The notes under the pieces: generated by a model
What the model was told of the DNA's origin: nothing
Databases searched by the model: none
The model's input: the letters and a program-made list of their open reading frames with translations, nothing else
Shown: positions 17,293 through 25,565 of the stretch, one piece after another
How positions within the stretch are numbered: position 1 is the stretch's first letter
Layout: every line of letters starts with the position of its first letter
NCBI GenBank assembly: GCA_964439935.1
Contig: CAYTPW010000004.1
Span: forward strand, 124,001-188,000
Direction: 5' to 3'
Length of the DNA stretch: 64,000 nucleotides
From: JABMQW01 sp964439935
Lineage (GTDB): Bacteria > Fidelibacterota > Marinisomatia > Marinisomatales > TCS56
Made by a program: the position numbers and the translations under genes

Positions 17293-19380
17293 TTAAGGTG
17301 CAGATTTAGGTTTTGCAGTTGCTTTGGGCTGAACCGATTTACGCGTTTTTGATGTACGTCGGCGTGGTCGGCGACTAGTTTTAAGAGAGCGCTGAATTTT
17401 TTTTCCGTCCAGAAGTTTACGAATATCTTTTGCATCGATTGTTTCATATTTCAGCAGCGTCTCGGCCAGGGATTTTAATATCTCAATATTCTCGGAAAGC
17501 AGTTTTTCGGCTTGACTCTGGGCGTTCCGGACAAACCGGACTGTTTCTTCATCAATCATTCTGGCTGTTGCTTCACTGTAATCGCGGTGGCGCTGAATTT
17601 CCCGTCCCAGGAAAATCTCCTCATTTTGTTTCCCAAATGTCATCGGACCCAGACGATCGCTCATCCCCCACTCACAAACCATCTTGCGGGCAATCGTTGT
17701 GGCCTGTTCAATATCATTTCCGGCGCCGGTTGACAATTCGCTAAAAATTAGTTCCTCGGCACCCCTCCCACCCATCAGGATCGCCAACCGGGTTTCAATA
17801 TAGGTCCGGGAATAACCATGTTTTTCGTCAATTGGTAATTGTGTGGTTACACCTAACGCTCTTCCCCTGGGTATGATCGTCACCTTATGAATCGGATCGG
17901 CGCCTGGTATTAAAGATGCCACCATGGCATGGCCAGCTTCATGATAGGCCGTAAGTCGTTTTTCTTCATCGGATAGAATCATGCTGCGACGCTGAATGCC
18001 CATCATTACTTTATCCTTGGCCTCTTCGAAATCGACCATATCAACCGCATTTTTCCGCTTACGAGCCGCCAGTAAGGCCGCCTCATTGACCAGGTTGGCC
18101 AAATCGGCTCCGACCAATCCAGGAGTACCCTTGGCAAGGGTGTTCAGATTGACACGCGATTTATTAATTACTATGTTTTTAGTATGCACTTTCAGGATAC
18201 CCAATCGTCCCTGCAGATCCGGTGCATCAACAACAATCTGGCGATCAAACCGACCCGGACGCAGCAAAGCATGGTCCAATATATCAGGTCGATTGGTGGC
18301 AGCCAGGATAATAACCTGTTGATTAACTTCGAAACCATCCATTTCCACCAGTAATTGATTGAGGGTTTGCTCGCGTTCATCGTGTCCACCGCCCAGGCCA
18401 GCACCACGCTGCCGCCCGACGGCATCCAGCTCGTCGATAAAGATAATGCAGGGTGAATTTTTCTTTCCTTGCTCGAACAAATCCCGTACTCTGGAGGCAC
18501 CTACACCAACAAACATTTCTACAAAATCGGCACCGCTAAGACTGAAAAAGGCAACGCTGGCTTCGCCAGCAACGGCACGTGCCAGGAGTGTCTTCCCTGT
18601 GCCGGGCGGACCAACCAGCAAGGCACCCTTGGGGATTTTGGCACCCAGCTTCTGATAACGCTTGGGTCGTTTCAGGAAATCTACTACTTCCTTTAATTCT
18701 TCTTTCGCTTCAATACATCCAGCCACATCAGAAAAGGTAACTTTCGGCATATCGGATGTCCAGACCTTAGCCCGGCTTTTCCCGAAATTGAAAATACCAC
18801 GCATACCACCACTACCACCCTGCATCCGGCGCATAATAAACAACCAGACACCAATCAGGAGAAACCAGGGCAGGAAATTCAGGAGGTAGCCCGACCAATC
18901 GATTGTTTTTTCCCTGAAACTGTAGCGAAGGTTATTTTCGTCCCACTCGGTTAAAACTTCCCGGTCAACAAATGGTATTTTGACAAATACTTTCGATACA
19001 TCATTTACAACACCAAATTCCTTAACAACCGTTTGTGGCATCATTAACGTACCATGGAACACGTCATCAATAACAACAGCATCTTTGAACAATCCCTGGG
19101 TCAGAAAATCACGATACTGAAAATATTGAATTTCGATTTCCTTCCCACTCTGATTGGTAAAAAGTCCTGATAGAATGATAGCAATCATGAGAATAACTAC
19201 CCAAATCAGCGAGGTTTTCCCGGCGCGTTTCCACTGAAAAGCATTGCCACCAGATTTCTTATCCTCTTTTACCTGTTTGGAGCCAGGTTTCGAAGTGTCC
19301 GATTTTCTACCTAGCATCTCCGGTGGTATCTGCTTTAGTACACGCTTTTTTTTCTTCGCGGGAGTCTTTTTATCTTCCAT
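17293..19380 (-). CDS. ftsH: ATP-dependent membrane zinc metalloprotease FtsH
   Basis: Degrades misfolded or short-lived membrane and cytosolic proteins. The 695 residues comprise a basic N-terminal extension, TM1 (58-73), a periplasmic domain, TM2 (166-184), the AAA+ module with Walker A GPPGTGKT (257-264), Walker B IIFIDELD (312-319) and the second region of homology ending RPGRFDR, and then the zinc site HEAGH (480-484). The C-terminus has a long Lys/Arg/Thr-rich tail not typical of E. coli FtsH. It starts 3 nt after hpt with AAGGAG inside the end of hpt, so translation is coupled. Confidence 0.97.
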   Translation of the reverse strand: MEDKKTPAKKKKRVLKQIPPEMLGRKSDTSKPGSKQVKEDKKSGGNAFQWKRAGKTSLIWVVILMIAIILSGLFTNQSGKEIEIQYFQYRDFLTQGLFKDAVVIDDVFHGTLMMPQTVVKEFGVVNDVSKVFVKIPFVDREVLTEWDENNLRYSFREKTIDWSGYLLNFLPWFLLIGVWLFIMRRMQGGSGGMRGIFNFGKSRAKVWTSDMPKVTFSDVAGCIEAKEELKEVVDFLKRPKRYQKLGAKIPKGALLVGPPGTGKTLLARAVAGEASVAFFSLSGADFVEMFVGVGASRVRDLFEQGKKNSPCIIFIDELDAVGRQRGAGLGGGHDEREQTLNQLLVEMDGFEVNQQVIILAATNRPDILDHALLRPGRFDRQIVVDAPDLQGRLGILKVHTKNIVINKSRVNLNTLAKGTPGLVGADLANLVNEAALLAARKRKNAVDMVDFEEAKDKVMMGIQRRSMILSDEEKRLTAYHEAGHAMVASLIPGADPIHKVTIIPRGRALGVTTQLPIDEKHGYSRTYIETRLAILMGGRGAEELIFSELSTGAGNDIEQATTIARKMVCEWGMSDRLGPMTFGKQNEEIFLGREIQRHRDYSEATARMIDEETVRFVRNAQSQAEKLLSENIEILKSLAETLLKYETIDAKDIRKLLDGKKIQRSLKTSRRPRRRTSKTRKSVQPKATAKPKSAP

Positions 19381-19383
19381 TTA

Positions 19384-19917
19384 TCATTCTACTCCTTTTA
19401 TCTGGTATATGGCAGGTAAATGCCGCAATTTTTGATTATAATCTAGTCCGTAACCAACAACGAATTCTGGCGGAATCTCAAAACCCACATAATCAATTGG
19501 AAAGTCAATCCGGGTTACATCCGGTTTTATCAATAAAGTTACAATTGTCACTGATTTTGGTGCGGCTCCTGTTAGGCGGTCCTTTAAGAACTGGATTGTT
19601 AATCCGGAATCGATAATATCTTCAATAATTATGACGTGGCGATCAGTAATATCGGCTGAAATATCCTTCAAAAGTTTCACCGTACCAGTCGAAGATTGAC
19701 CGGTATAGCTTGACAATTTAATAAAATCCATCTCGCAGTCGATCTGCATCGCTCGTATAAGGTCAGATAGAAAAATAAAACTTCCGTTCAGAATACCTAT
19801 CAATATCGGTATTTCGTCTTTGAACCGGCTCGATAACGCAGTGGCAATATCCTGCACACGTTCCTCGATCCGATCCCGGGAAATCAGCAATTTCAAATCA
19901 TAATCTGTTTTTATCAT
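19384..19917 (-). CDS. hpt: Hypoxanthine phosphoribosyltransferase
   Basis: Purine salvage: converts hypoxanthine or guanine plus PRPP to the nucleotide. The 177 residues contain the PRPP-binding loop VIIIEDIIDSGLT (near 95-107), a flexible-loop segment SSYTGQSSTG and a C-terminal YVGFEIPPEFVVGYGLDY, the usual hpt finger. Length is normal. tilS-hpt-ftsH is a widely conserved gene order, which supports both this call and the tilS call. Confidence 0.95.
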   Translation of the reverse strand: MIKTDYDLKLLISRDRIEERVQDIATALSSRFKDEIPILIGILNGSFIFLSDLIRAMQIDCEMDFIKLSSYTGQSSTGTVKLLKDISADITDRHVIIIEDIIDSGLTIQFLKDRLTGAAPKSVTIVTLLIKPDVTRIDFPIDYVGFEIPPEFVVGYGLDYNQKLRHLPAIYQIKGVE

Positions 19918-19919
19918 TA

Positions 19920-21281
19920 TTAACCAACTTGAGGTTCGATTGATAGTTCCACGATTGATTGCGTGTCCGGTTTAATTTTAACCAGTTCACTAATCCGGCG
20001 CCCGCATACCCAGATAATATCTTCATCGGCTACCAGTACTAACTGGCGATTTTTTTGGAATCGATCAACTCGATTGTCAATTAAAAAATCGCTAACTTTT
20101 TTCCTGCCGGACATTCCCAGTGGTTGAAATCGATCACCTGGCAGCCAATTCCGTACAATCAGACTTTTACCTTGCAGAAAATCACCATCAATATACTCTA
20201 TCCAAGGTGTATCGGTAAATTGTTTACCTGTGACCACCGATCGATATCTTAGCATAAAATACCCACATGATGTAACAGAATTTGGCTTTACTACTGCGTG
20301 GCATTCTGACTTTTTTGGGGCTTGAGCTAACAACCAATTTCCGCGTTCACTGAGCAGAATCCAACCCATGGGCAATTCATGGAAGCGCCCGGTAGCTGGA
20401 TTTGCCAGAAACCGCTCTAGCGAATTCCAGCGAAAACGCCGCCAGGGTTGCTCGCTGGCACCCATCAATCTCCGTATTATCAACTGCTGTACTAATACCG
20501 GTAGTTGTGATAAATGTTCTCCATTAAGCTGATAAATACTATCTTCCTGTTTGACGGATAATTCAGGCAGGATTCGATCGACAATAAAATTTAAAGCGCG
20601 AGTATGTTCAGAGGTCCGTTCGCTCAGAAATTGAATTGCTTCCAGCAATTTTGGATTATCCTGGTGCCACTGTTTAACAATCTTATGTCTGATGTAATTA
20701 CGTGGAATACTGGTATCCAGATTCGTTGTGTCCTCGAGCCATTTGAAACCATGATCAGTATTGTATTTATCCAGTTCATGACGTTCGAATATCAACAACG
20801 GTCTGATAATGTTTCCCCGCTGCTCACGGATACCCTGTAAACCATCTAGACCACTGCCCTCACTTACCCGCATCAGTACAGTTTCCGCTTGATCATTCAG
20901 GTGATGAGCAGTAGCGATATAAGCATATTTCTCACGTTCACAGAATTCGCTCAAGACAATGTAACGCTCCGTGCGAGCCCAGGCCTCGGTACTTGCACCG
21001 GCAGTCTTTTCGCTCGGATCAAGTACCAACTCCCAGTAAGAAAATTCCAGGTGTCGGCAAAGCTCCTTAATGAATTCCGCTTCATCAGCTGACTCCGGAC
21101 GCAGGTTGTGATTAACATAAGTGATCCCTATCCGCAGTGTTTGCTCCTGGCTCAAGCGATGAAAAAGATGAAGCATGGCAATCGAATCCGATCCACCAGA
21201 TACCGCCAACAATATGCCTGTATCGGGATTGATTACCCACTTATCAGATAAATTATTTCGAAACCTATCGTACAATTCCAT
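19920..21281 (-). CDS. tilS: tRNA(Ile)-lysidine synthase
   Basis: Modifies C34 of the minor tRNA-Ile to lysidine so that it reads AUA. The ATP pyrophosphatase loop SGGSDS sits at about 28-33, followed by YVNHNLRPES and ATAHHLNDQAETVLMRV, and a C-terminal domain with LPGDRFQPLGMSGRKKVSD. About 453 residues. The open frame continues to a TTG at 21311, but neither start has a ribosome site; I took the ATG. Gene order with hpt and ftsH is conserved across bacteria. Confidence 0.93.
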   Translation of the reverse strand: MELYDRFRNNLSDKWVINPDTGILLAVSGGSDSIAMLHLFHRLSQEQTLRIGITYVNHNLRPESADEAEFIKELCRHLEFSYWELVLDPSEKTAGASTEAWARTERYIVLSEFCEREKYAYIATAHHLNDQAETVLMRVSEGSGLDGLQGIREQRGNIIRPLLIFERHELDKYNTDHGFKWLEDTTNLDTSIPRNYIRHKIVKQWHQDNPKLLEAIQFLSERTSEHTRALNFIVDRILPELSVKQEDSIYQLNGEHLSQLPVLVQQLIIRRLMGASEQPWRRFRWNSLERFLANPATGRFHELPMGWILLSERGNWLLAQAPKKSECHAVVKPNSVTSCGYFMLRYRSVVTGKQFTDTPWIEYIDGDFLQGKSLIVRNWLPGDRFQPLGMSGRKKVSDFLIDNRVDRFQKNRQLVLVADEDIIWVCGRRISELVKIKPDTQSIVELSIEPQVG

Positions 21282-21363
21282 GCAATTAGCAATAATTGAA
21301 TTAACCGGCAATATTTATTAAATCTAAGTTTTACTTAACCAATCAATTTACACTCAATGAATG

Positions 21364-22032
21364 CTAAATCGGTTTCGAATCGGTTTGAGCAATACGATTC
21401 TGCAGCGGTCGGATGAAGGGATTTCCTGATAATTCCATGCCCAGGTCAGTGTCGGGCCCATGGCCACAGTGTATCTGATCTCCCGGTTGTAACTGCTTGA
21501 ATAAACGGACTAATGAATCCTCCAGATCCGACCAGTTTCCACCCGGCAGATCGGTACGCCCAATCGAACCGTGGAATAAAGTGTCCCCGCAAAAGACATG
21601 TTGATCAATTCTAAAACAGACACCCCCAGGAGTATGACCGGGAGTCGCAATACATATAATATTGAATTTCCCGATTACCAGCGGATTATCAACTTTAAGC
21701 CATTGATCCACTGCCGGTGTTTTTCTGGAAGGTAGTCCAAACATTTGGTAGGAATACTCCACCGAGTCCAAAATCGGTTTTTCCAACGGATGTAAATAAA
21801 AAGGAATTTTATAATGTGCCTTTAATTCTTCTACTGCTCCGATATGATCTAGGTGGGCGTGGGAATTTATAATTGCCAGTGGACTGACATCCAACTGATA
21901 AACCAATTTTACCAGTCGTTCAGCATCATCACCGGGATCAATAAACAATCCCGTTTTGGTTCCAGTTTCCTCAACCAGGAAGGCGTTCTCTTGAAAAGGA
22001 CCGGTAATGAGACTGTGAACTTTGATTGTCAA
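21364..22032 (-). CDS. Metallo-beta-lactamase-fold hydrolase (glyoxalase II-like)
   Basis: Zinc hydrolase of 222 residues. Metal ligands of the fold are present: SHAHLDH (H58, H60, D62, H63), ATPGHTPGG, a bridging aspartate in CGDTLF, and HCGHGPDT near the C-terminus. The size and the missing long C-terminal domain fit YcbL-like short glyoxalase II enzymes rather than full-length GloB. The substrate is unknown. Its start overlaps the GAPDH-like stop as ATGA, suggesting a joint role around triose or acyl-thioester detoxification, which is speculation. Confidence 0.85.
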   Translation of the reverse strand: MTIKVHSLITGPFQENAFLVEETGTKTGLFIDPGDDAERLVKLVYQLDVSPLAIINSHAHLDHIGAVEELKAHYKIPFYLHPLEKPILDSVEYSYQMFGLPSRKTPAVDQWLKVDNPLVIGKFNIICIATPGHTPGGVCFRIDQHVFCGDTLFHGSIGRTDLPGGNWSDLEDSLVRLFKQLQPGDQIHCGHGPDTDLGMELSGNPFIRPLQNRIAQTDSKPI

Positions 22033-23102
22033 ATCTCCTTAAAGAACAAATCAGCTAAACATTGGATTTTATCTTCGTAAGAATGGGGAAACATCAACCA
22101 TTCTGCAGCTGAAATACTGCTTAATAATGAATTGCCATCCTGTGGGGTAAAACAGAAACCACAGATTTCATGATCATTGCGAACATTTATAGTCTGTTCA
22201 ACGACAACAGTTTGATTCAGGATACGACCATAATGGCCCTGATCCCGGCCGAATGAAAAAACAGTACTAGTCATATCTTTGGTTGTCATCGCAACCAGAG
22301 GGTTGGCCCGCAACCGATCTTTGACTTCATTTAAAGTGGTTGGCTCTTTGACTTTTAAATCAAACCACAAGACATGCATATACTGGCTGTTCACTTTCAT
22401 TGCCGAAGAAAACAAATCCAGATCTATGTTCATCGTTCTGAAAAGGGCAGCGGCGTCCTGCGCATGATGAGATCCATAGGTCTTTGATCCATGCCGGCCT
22501 ACCTTTGGGGCCGGAATAAAACTTTCTTGTTGGCTAAGATCATTAGCACGACGCACACAGACGAAACGAGCATCAATCAGGTTATCGCGAGCGATATCGT
22601 CATGGAGCGCTATGGTTTTTGTGATGCAGGCCAGATTATGAGTATTACAGGACACAATTTGAATAAAATTATCTTCACCAGATTTAAGCGCTTTATCATT
22701 AACACCACGGGCATATTTCTTACCGAATCCATCTTCACTGCCCTGAGCCAGAAAACCTTTTGCTGTATCTTCGTAGTGGTGGTAATATTCTTCTTTATGA
22801 TAATTACCGATCCCCTTGGGTGTACAGTCGATGATTACGGTTGCCCGCTTGATTGACTCTTCGGTTTCTAATTCCGGATCCATACCAAATTTTCGGAATT
22901 CATTATAGCGTTCTTCGTCAACCGACAAGCGCGCTCCACGATGAATCAGACCATGTATCTTGGGACGATCATTTTTCAGAGGTGTATTCTTGTGAAAGGT
23001 GATTTCATCAATCCCCAGCTGGTTGTGATAATCACAAAGCAATCCGATCAATGGCTCCCCGATGGTACCGGTTCCAACTACATGCACTATTTTTCGTTGC
23101 AT
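22029..23102 (-). CDS. Type II (archaeal-type) glyceraldehyde-3-phosphate dehydrogenase-like protein
   Basis: NAD(P)-dependent dehydrogenase of 357 residues. GTGTIGEPL (10-18) opens the Rossmann fold. SCNTHNL places the likely catalytic cysteine at C152, matching the archaeal SCNTTGL motif rather than the bacterial SCTTNCL. The following VCVRRANDLSQ and YGSHHAQD (H212/H213) match the archaeal VRRxxDP and SHHGPD blocks. The THN replacing TTG after the cysteine marks a divergent subfamily, so phosphate-dependent GAPDH activity is not certain. It is co-transcribed with ccmD upstream (TAATG overlap) and the MBL hydrolase downstream. Confidence 0.75.
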   Translation of the reverse strand: MQRKIVHVVGTGTIGEPLIGLLCDYHNQLGIDEITFHKNTPLKNDRPKIHGLIHRGARLSVDEERYNEFRKFGMDPELETEESIKRATVIIDCTPKGIGNYHKEEYYHHYEDTAKGFLAQGSEDGFGKKYARGVNDKALKSGEDNFIQIVSCNTHNLACITKTIALHDDIARDNLIDARFVCVRRANDLSQQESFIPAPKVGRHGSKTYGSHHAQDAAALFRTMNIDLDLFSSAMKVNSQYMHVLWFDLKVKEPTTLNEVKDRLRANPLVAMTTKDMTSTVFSFGRDQGHYGRILNQTVVVEQTINVRNDHEICGFCFTPQDGNSLLSSISAAEWLMFPHSYEDKIQCLADLFFKEI

Positions 23103-23236
23103 TATTTTTCCCCTGTTTCAGGTTTTTGCGCAAGCAATCGTTTTCCTTTCCGGAACATGAGCATAAACCAACCGATCAATGCACCCAGAACAACGAAATA
23201 GGTTATTAAAAACTGGTTAAAAAATTTGTATTCCAT
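23102..23236 (-). CDS. ccmD: CcmD-like small membrane protein (44 residues)
   Basis: Short gene directly after ccmC. It encodes MEYKFFNQFLITYFVVLGAL and then a single helix to about residue 28, followed by a basic cytoplasmic tail (FRKGKRLLAQK). Size, single helix, positive tail and place next to ccmABC are those of CcmD, which binds the CcmABC-CcmE complex and helps release holo-CcmE. Its stop overlaps the next ATG as TAATG. CcmD proteins are too short for confident homology; position carries the call. Confidence 0.7.
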   Translation of the reverse strand: MEYKFFNQFLITYFVVLGALIGWFMLMFRKGKRLLAQKPETGEK

Positions 23237-23243
23237 GACGAGC

Positions 23244-23900
23244 CTATATTTTTTCAGCTTTAATATTTAATATACGGTTGCGAAGCCACAACATGCAGAA
23301 ATACATTGCTGTGAAAGTAAATAATGAAAATAAAAACGTTCCCAGGATTCCAGTGGGCTGCTGAGCCATTTCCACCTGGGGATGAGATTGAACATCCGGA
23401 GACCAGAAACGAACAGAAATGAAAATAATCGGGACATCGATAAAAGCGATGATTCCGAGAATTGCCCCGTAGCGTGCCACCCGTTCGGGTGCGCCACCGA
23501 ATTCCCGGAGCATAAAATAGCCGATATAGATCAGGAAAAGAATGAACGTTGTCGTCAAACGCGGTTCCCAGGTCCAGGCCTTTCCCCAAACCGCGCTGGC
23601 CCAGATGGGTCCAGTTATTAGTACCAGTACCGTAAAAAAAGTACCAATTTCAGCTGCTGCAAGGCCCAGCCGATCATATTTGAAATCCTTGGTTTTTAGA
23701 AATAAAATTCCAGCCACCAGTACAACGAAAAAAGACAGGAAACCCACCCAGGCCGATGGTACGTGATAATAAAAAATCTTTTGCGCCCATTGTTGGACTG
23801 GATGCATGGGACTGTGGAAAAGGATATTCAGCAGATTGATGATCATCAGGATAAGCATAATGGCAAAGCCTATCCGGACTTTATTATTTCGCAGTAGCAT
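23244..23900 (-). CDS. ccmC: Cytochrome c maturation haem-handling protein CcmC
   Basis: Integral membrane protein of 218 residues with six hydrophobic helices. It carries the tryptophan-rich WGKAWTWEPRLTT loop and flanking histidine (YYHVPSAWVGF) that hold haem during transfer to CcmE. It begins 3 nt after ccmB. The order ccmA-ccmB-ccmC-ccmD is standard. Nothing odd in length. Confidence 0.93.
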   Translation of the reverse strand: MLLRNNKVRIGFAIMLILMIINLLNILFHSPMHPVQQWAQKIFYYHVPSAWVGFLSFFVVLVAGILFLKTKDFKYDRLGLAAAEIGTFFTVLVLITGPIWASAVWGKAWTWEPRLTTTFILFLIYIGYFMLREFGGAPERVARYGAILGIIAFIDVPIIFISVRFWSPDVQSHPQVEMAQQPTGILGTFLFSLFTFTAMYFCMLWLRNRILNIKAEKI

Positions 23901-23903
23901 AAA

Positions 23904-24566
23904 TTATTCTTCCGTTATGTGTTCGAAAAACAGGTAACCAGCCAATCCAAAAACCACTGTGAATGTAATCATCAATTGCAGCCATAGCTGCCAATTGATA
24001 AGCGGTCGACTCTCCATTACCGCAGTCATTGCTTTAACTGTCGCGATCATGTGTGGTGAGACCAGTGGGAATAATAGAATCGGTAATAATACCTCACTCA
24101 TTTTAGCTCGCATTGCCAGACCGGAAACTAAACTGCCAATCGCCATAATTCCAGTATTCCCTAACAGGATTACTCCCAATGTCATTATCCATTGATCGGG
24201 AACGGGCACTTCCAGAAACAAGATAAATGGTATCGAAACCAATACCTCAGCTATGATCAGAAAAAAAACACCACTGATCCATTTGGATAAATATATCAAA
24301 CCACGATCAATTGGTGCCGAGATCAGCATGCTGAAAGTATCAAATTCTTTTTCGTGACTGAACATCCGATGAAGTCCCAGCACAGCAATAAACAGAACCA
24401 TTACCCAGTAGAGTCCCGGTGCAAATTGCGTGAATAGATCAGGCGATATATTAATTGAAAACGAAAAAATCAAAATCACAGCCAATCCGAAAGTCAGCAT
24501 CGAAGCACTGATTTCCCGAGACCGGAGTTCAATCAGCAAATCTTTTTTCAGTAGCTGCAGCAGCAT
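23904..24566 (-). CDS. ccmB: Haem exporter permease subunit CcmB
   Basis: ABC membrane subunit of 220 residues with six hydrophobic helices, opening LLKKDLLIELRSREI, the conserved CcmB start. An open frame extends upstream into ccmA, but the ATG at 24566 is 1 nt after the ccmA stop and gives the normal family length. With CcmA it forms the ATPase complex that drives release of haem-loaded CcmE from CcmC. Confidence 0.93.
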   Translation of the reverse strand: MLLQLLKKDLLIELRSREISASMLTFGLAVILIFSFSINISPDLFTQFAPGLYWVMVLFIAVLGLHRMFSHEKEFDTFSMLISAPIDRGLIYLSKWISGVFFLIIAEVLVSIPFILFLEVPVPDQWIMTLGVILLGNTGIMAIGSLVSGLAMRAKMSEVLLPILLFPLVSPHMIATVKAMTAVMESRPLINWQLWLQLMITFTVVFGLAGYLFFEHITEE

Positions 24567-24567
24567 A

Positions 24568-25263
24568 TTAACTAAATAATTCTTTGAACCTGGTATCAGC
24601 AAGCTCATAATTATCCGTGGCTGTCTGGTAATCGGATCCAACCCGGCCGTTGTCCAGGAACACCACTCGACTACAGAAATTCCAGCTCCAGGAAAAATCA
24701 TGGGTAACCAGTATAATTGTCCGACCTTCGGCTTTCCAATCCACCAATATTGATTCCGTTAAACCCCGACCCTGGACATCAAGACCCGTAAACGGTTCAT
24801 CAAACAACAGTAATTTCCAATCGATTATAAGTGCCAACGCCAGTTTCAGTCGTTGTAGCATTCCCTGTGAGTAAACCTTGATCGGATCGGTTGCCTGGGC
24901 AGTAAGATTAACCCTATCCAGAACACTATAAATAGTCTTTTGGGAAACTGGTGTTTCATATATGCCACTGAATAAAATAAGATTCTCCACTGCCGATAAT
25001 GATGAATATAAGCCGGGTGCATGGCCTAAATACAATATCCCCCTTCGATTTGTAGATGGGCCTTTAAACAAATCTCGTTCTTTGAATTTTGCCCTACCTT
25101 TGGTAGGCGCTGAAATACGAGCGAGGATTCTAAGAAAAGTGGATTTACCAACCCCATTTTTACCCATAATTGCTACAATCTCAGCACTGTCCAATACCAG
25201 GTTAAGATCTGCCAGTATCGGGCGGTGATAAAAAGATTTACCTAAATGTTCTATAACCAGCAA
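24568..25263 (-). CDS. ccmA: Haem exporter ATPase subunit CcmA
   Basis: ABC ATPase of 231 residues: Walker A GKNGVGKST (34-42), signature YSQGMLQRLKLALAL, Walker B LLLFDEPFTGLD and switch VTHD. The short signature YSQGM is typical of CcmA. The start is TTG at 25263: an in-frame TAA lies immediately before it, the next ATG is inside the nucleotide-binding fold, and CGGAAA gives a ribosome site. It follows the ccmI-like gene by 22 nt. Confidence 0.92.
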   Translation of the reverse strand: MLVIEHLGKSFYHRPILADLNLVLDSAEIVAIMGKNGVGKSTFLRILARISAPTKGRAKFKERDLFKGPSTNRRGILYLGHAPGLYSSLSAVENLILFSGIYETPVSQKTIYSVLDRVNLTAQATDPIKVYSQGMLQRLKLALALIIDWKLLLFDEPFTGLDVQGRGLTESILVDWKAEGRTIILVTHDFSWSWNFCSRVVFLDNGRVGSDYQTATDNYELADTRFKELFS

Positions 25264-25285
25264 TTAATTTCCGGTATTGTCAATT

Positions 25286-25564
25286 CTAGAAATTTGCTTT
25301 TTTCTCTTTAATTATAGCAATCAACTGCGACGCTTCCAGTTTCAACCGATTACGCGATGCTAAATAATCTTCCTCATTCAAAAAACCAAGTTCATGTTCC
25401 ATATCAACCTGTTTGATTAGGTGGTAGATGGCAATTTTCTGTGAATTCAATGCTTTTAGCTCAGCCTGTATAGTAATAGCATAATTGCTACGTGGGCGCA
25501 ACAATGGTTGTGCGACAACCACAACACTGAAAACAAACATCACGAATATTAAGATCATTTCCAT
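25286..25564 (-). CDS. Small CcmI-N-terminal-like membrane protein
   Basis: A 92-residue protein with one N-terminal helix (about 2-20), then a helical hairpin containing ELKALNSQKIAIYHLIKQVD and HELGFLNEEDYLASRNRLK. This resembles the N-terminal domain of CcmI/CycH, which follows the same membrane helix-coil-(L)xEEDYxxxR plan. The TPR part of full CcmI is absent. The start ATG at 25564 comes 1 nt after the ccmF stop, with GGAGG inside the end of ccmF. In full systems CcmI delivers apocytochrome to CcmF/CcmH. Here it may replace that role in reduced form. Confidence 0.65.
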   Translation of the reverse strand: MEMILIFVMFVFSVVVVAQPLLRPRSNYAITIQAELKALNSQKIAIYHLIKQVDMEHELGFLNEEDYLASRNRLKLEASQLIAIIKEKKANF

Positions 25565-25565
25565 C

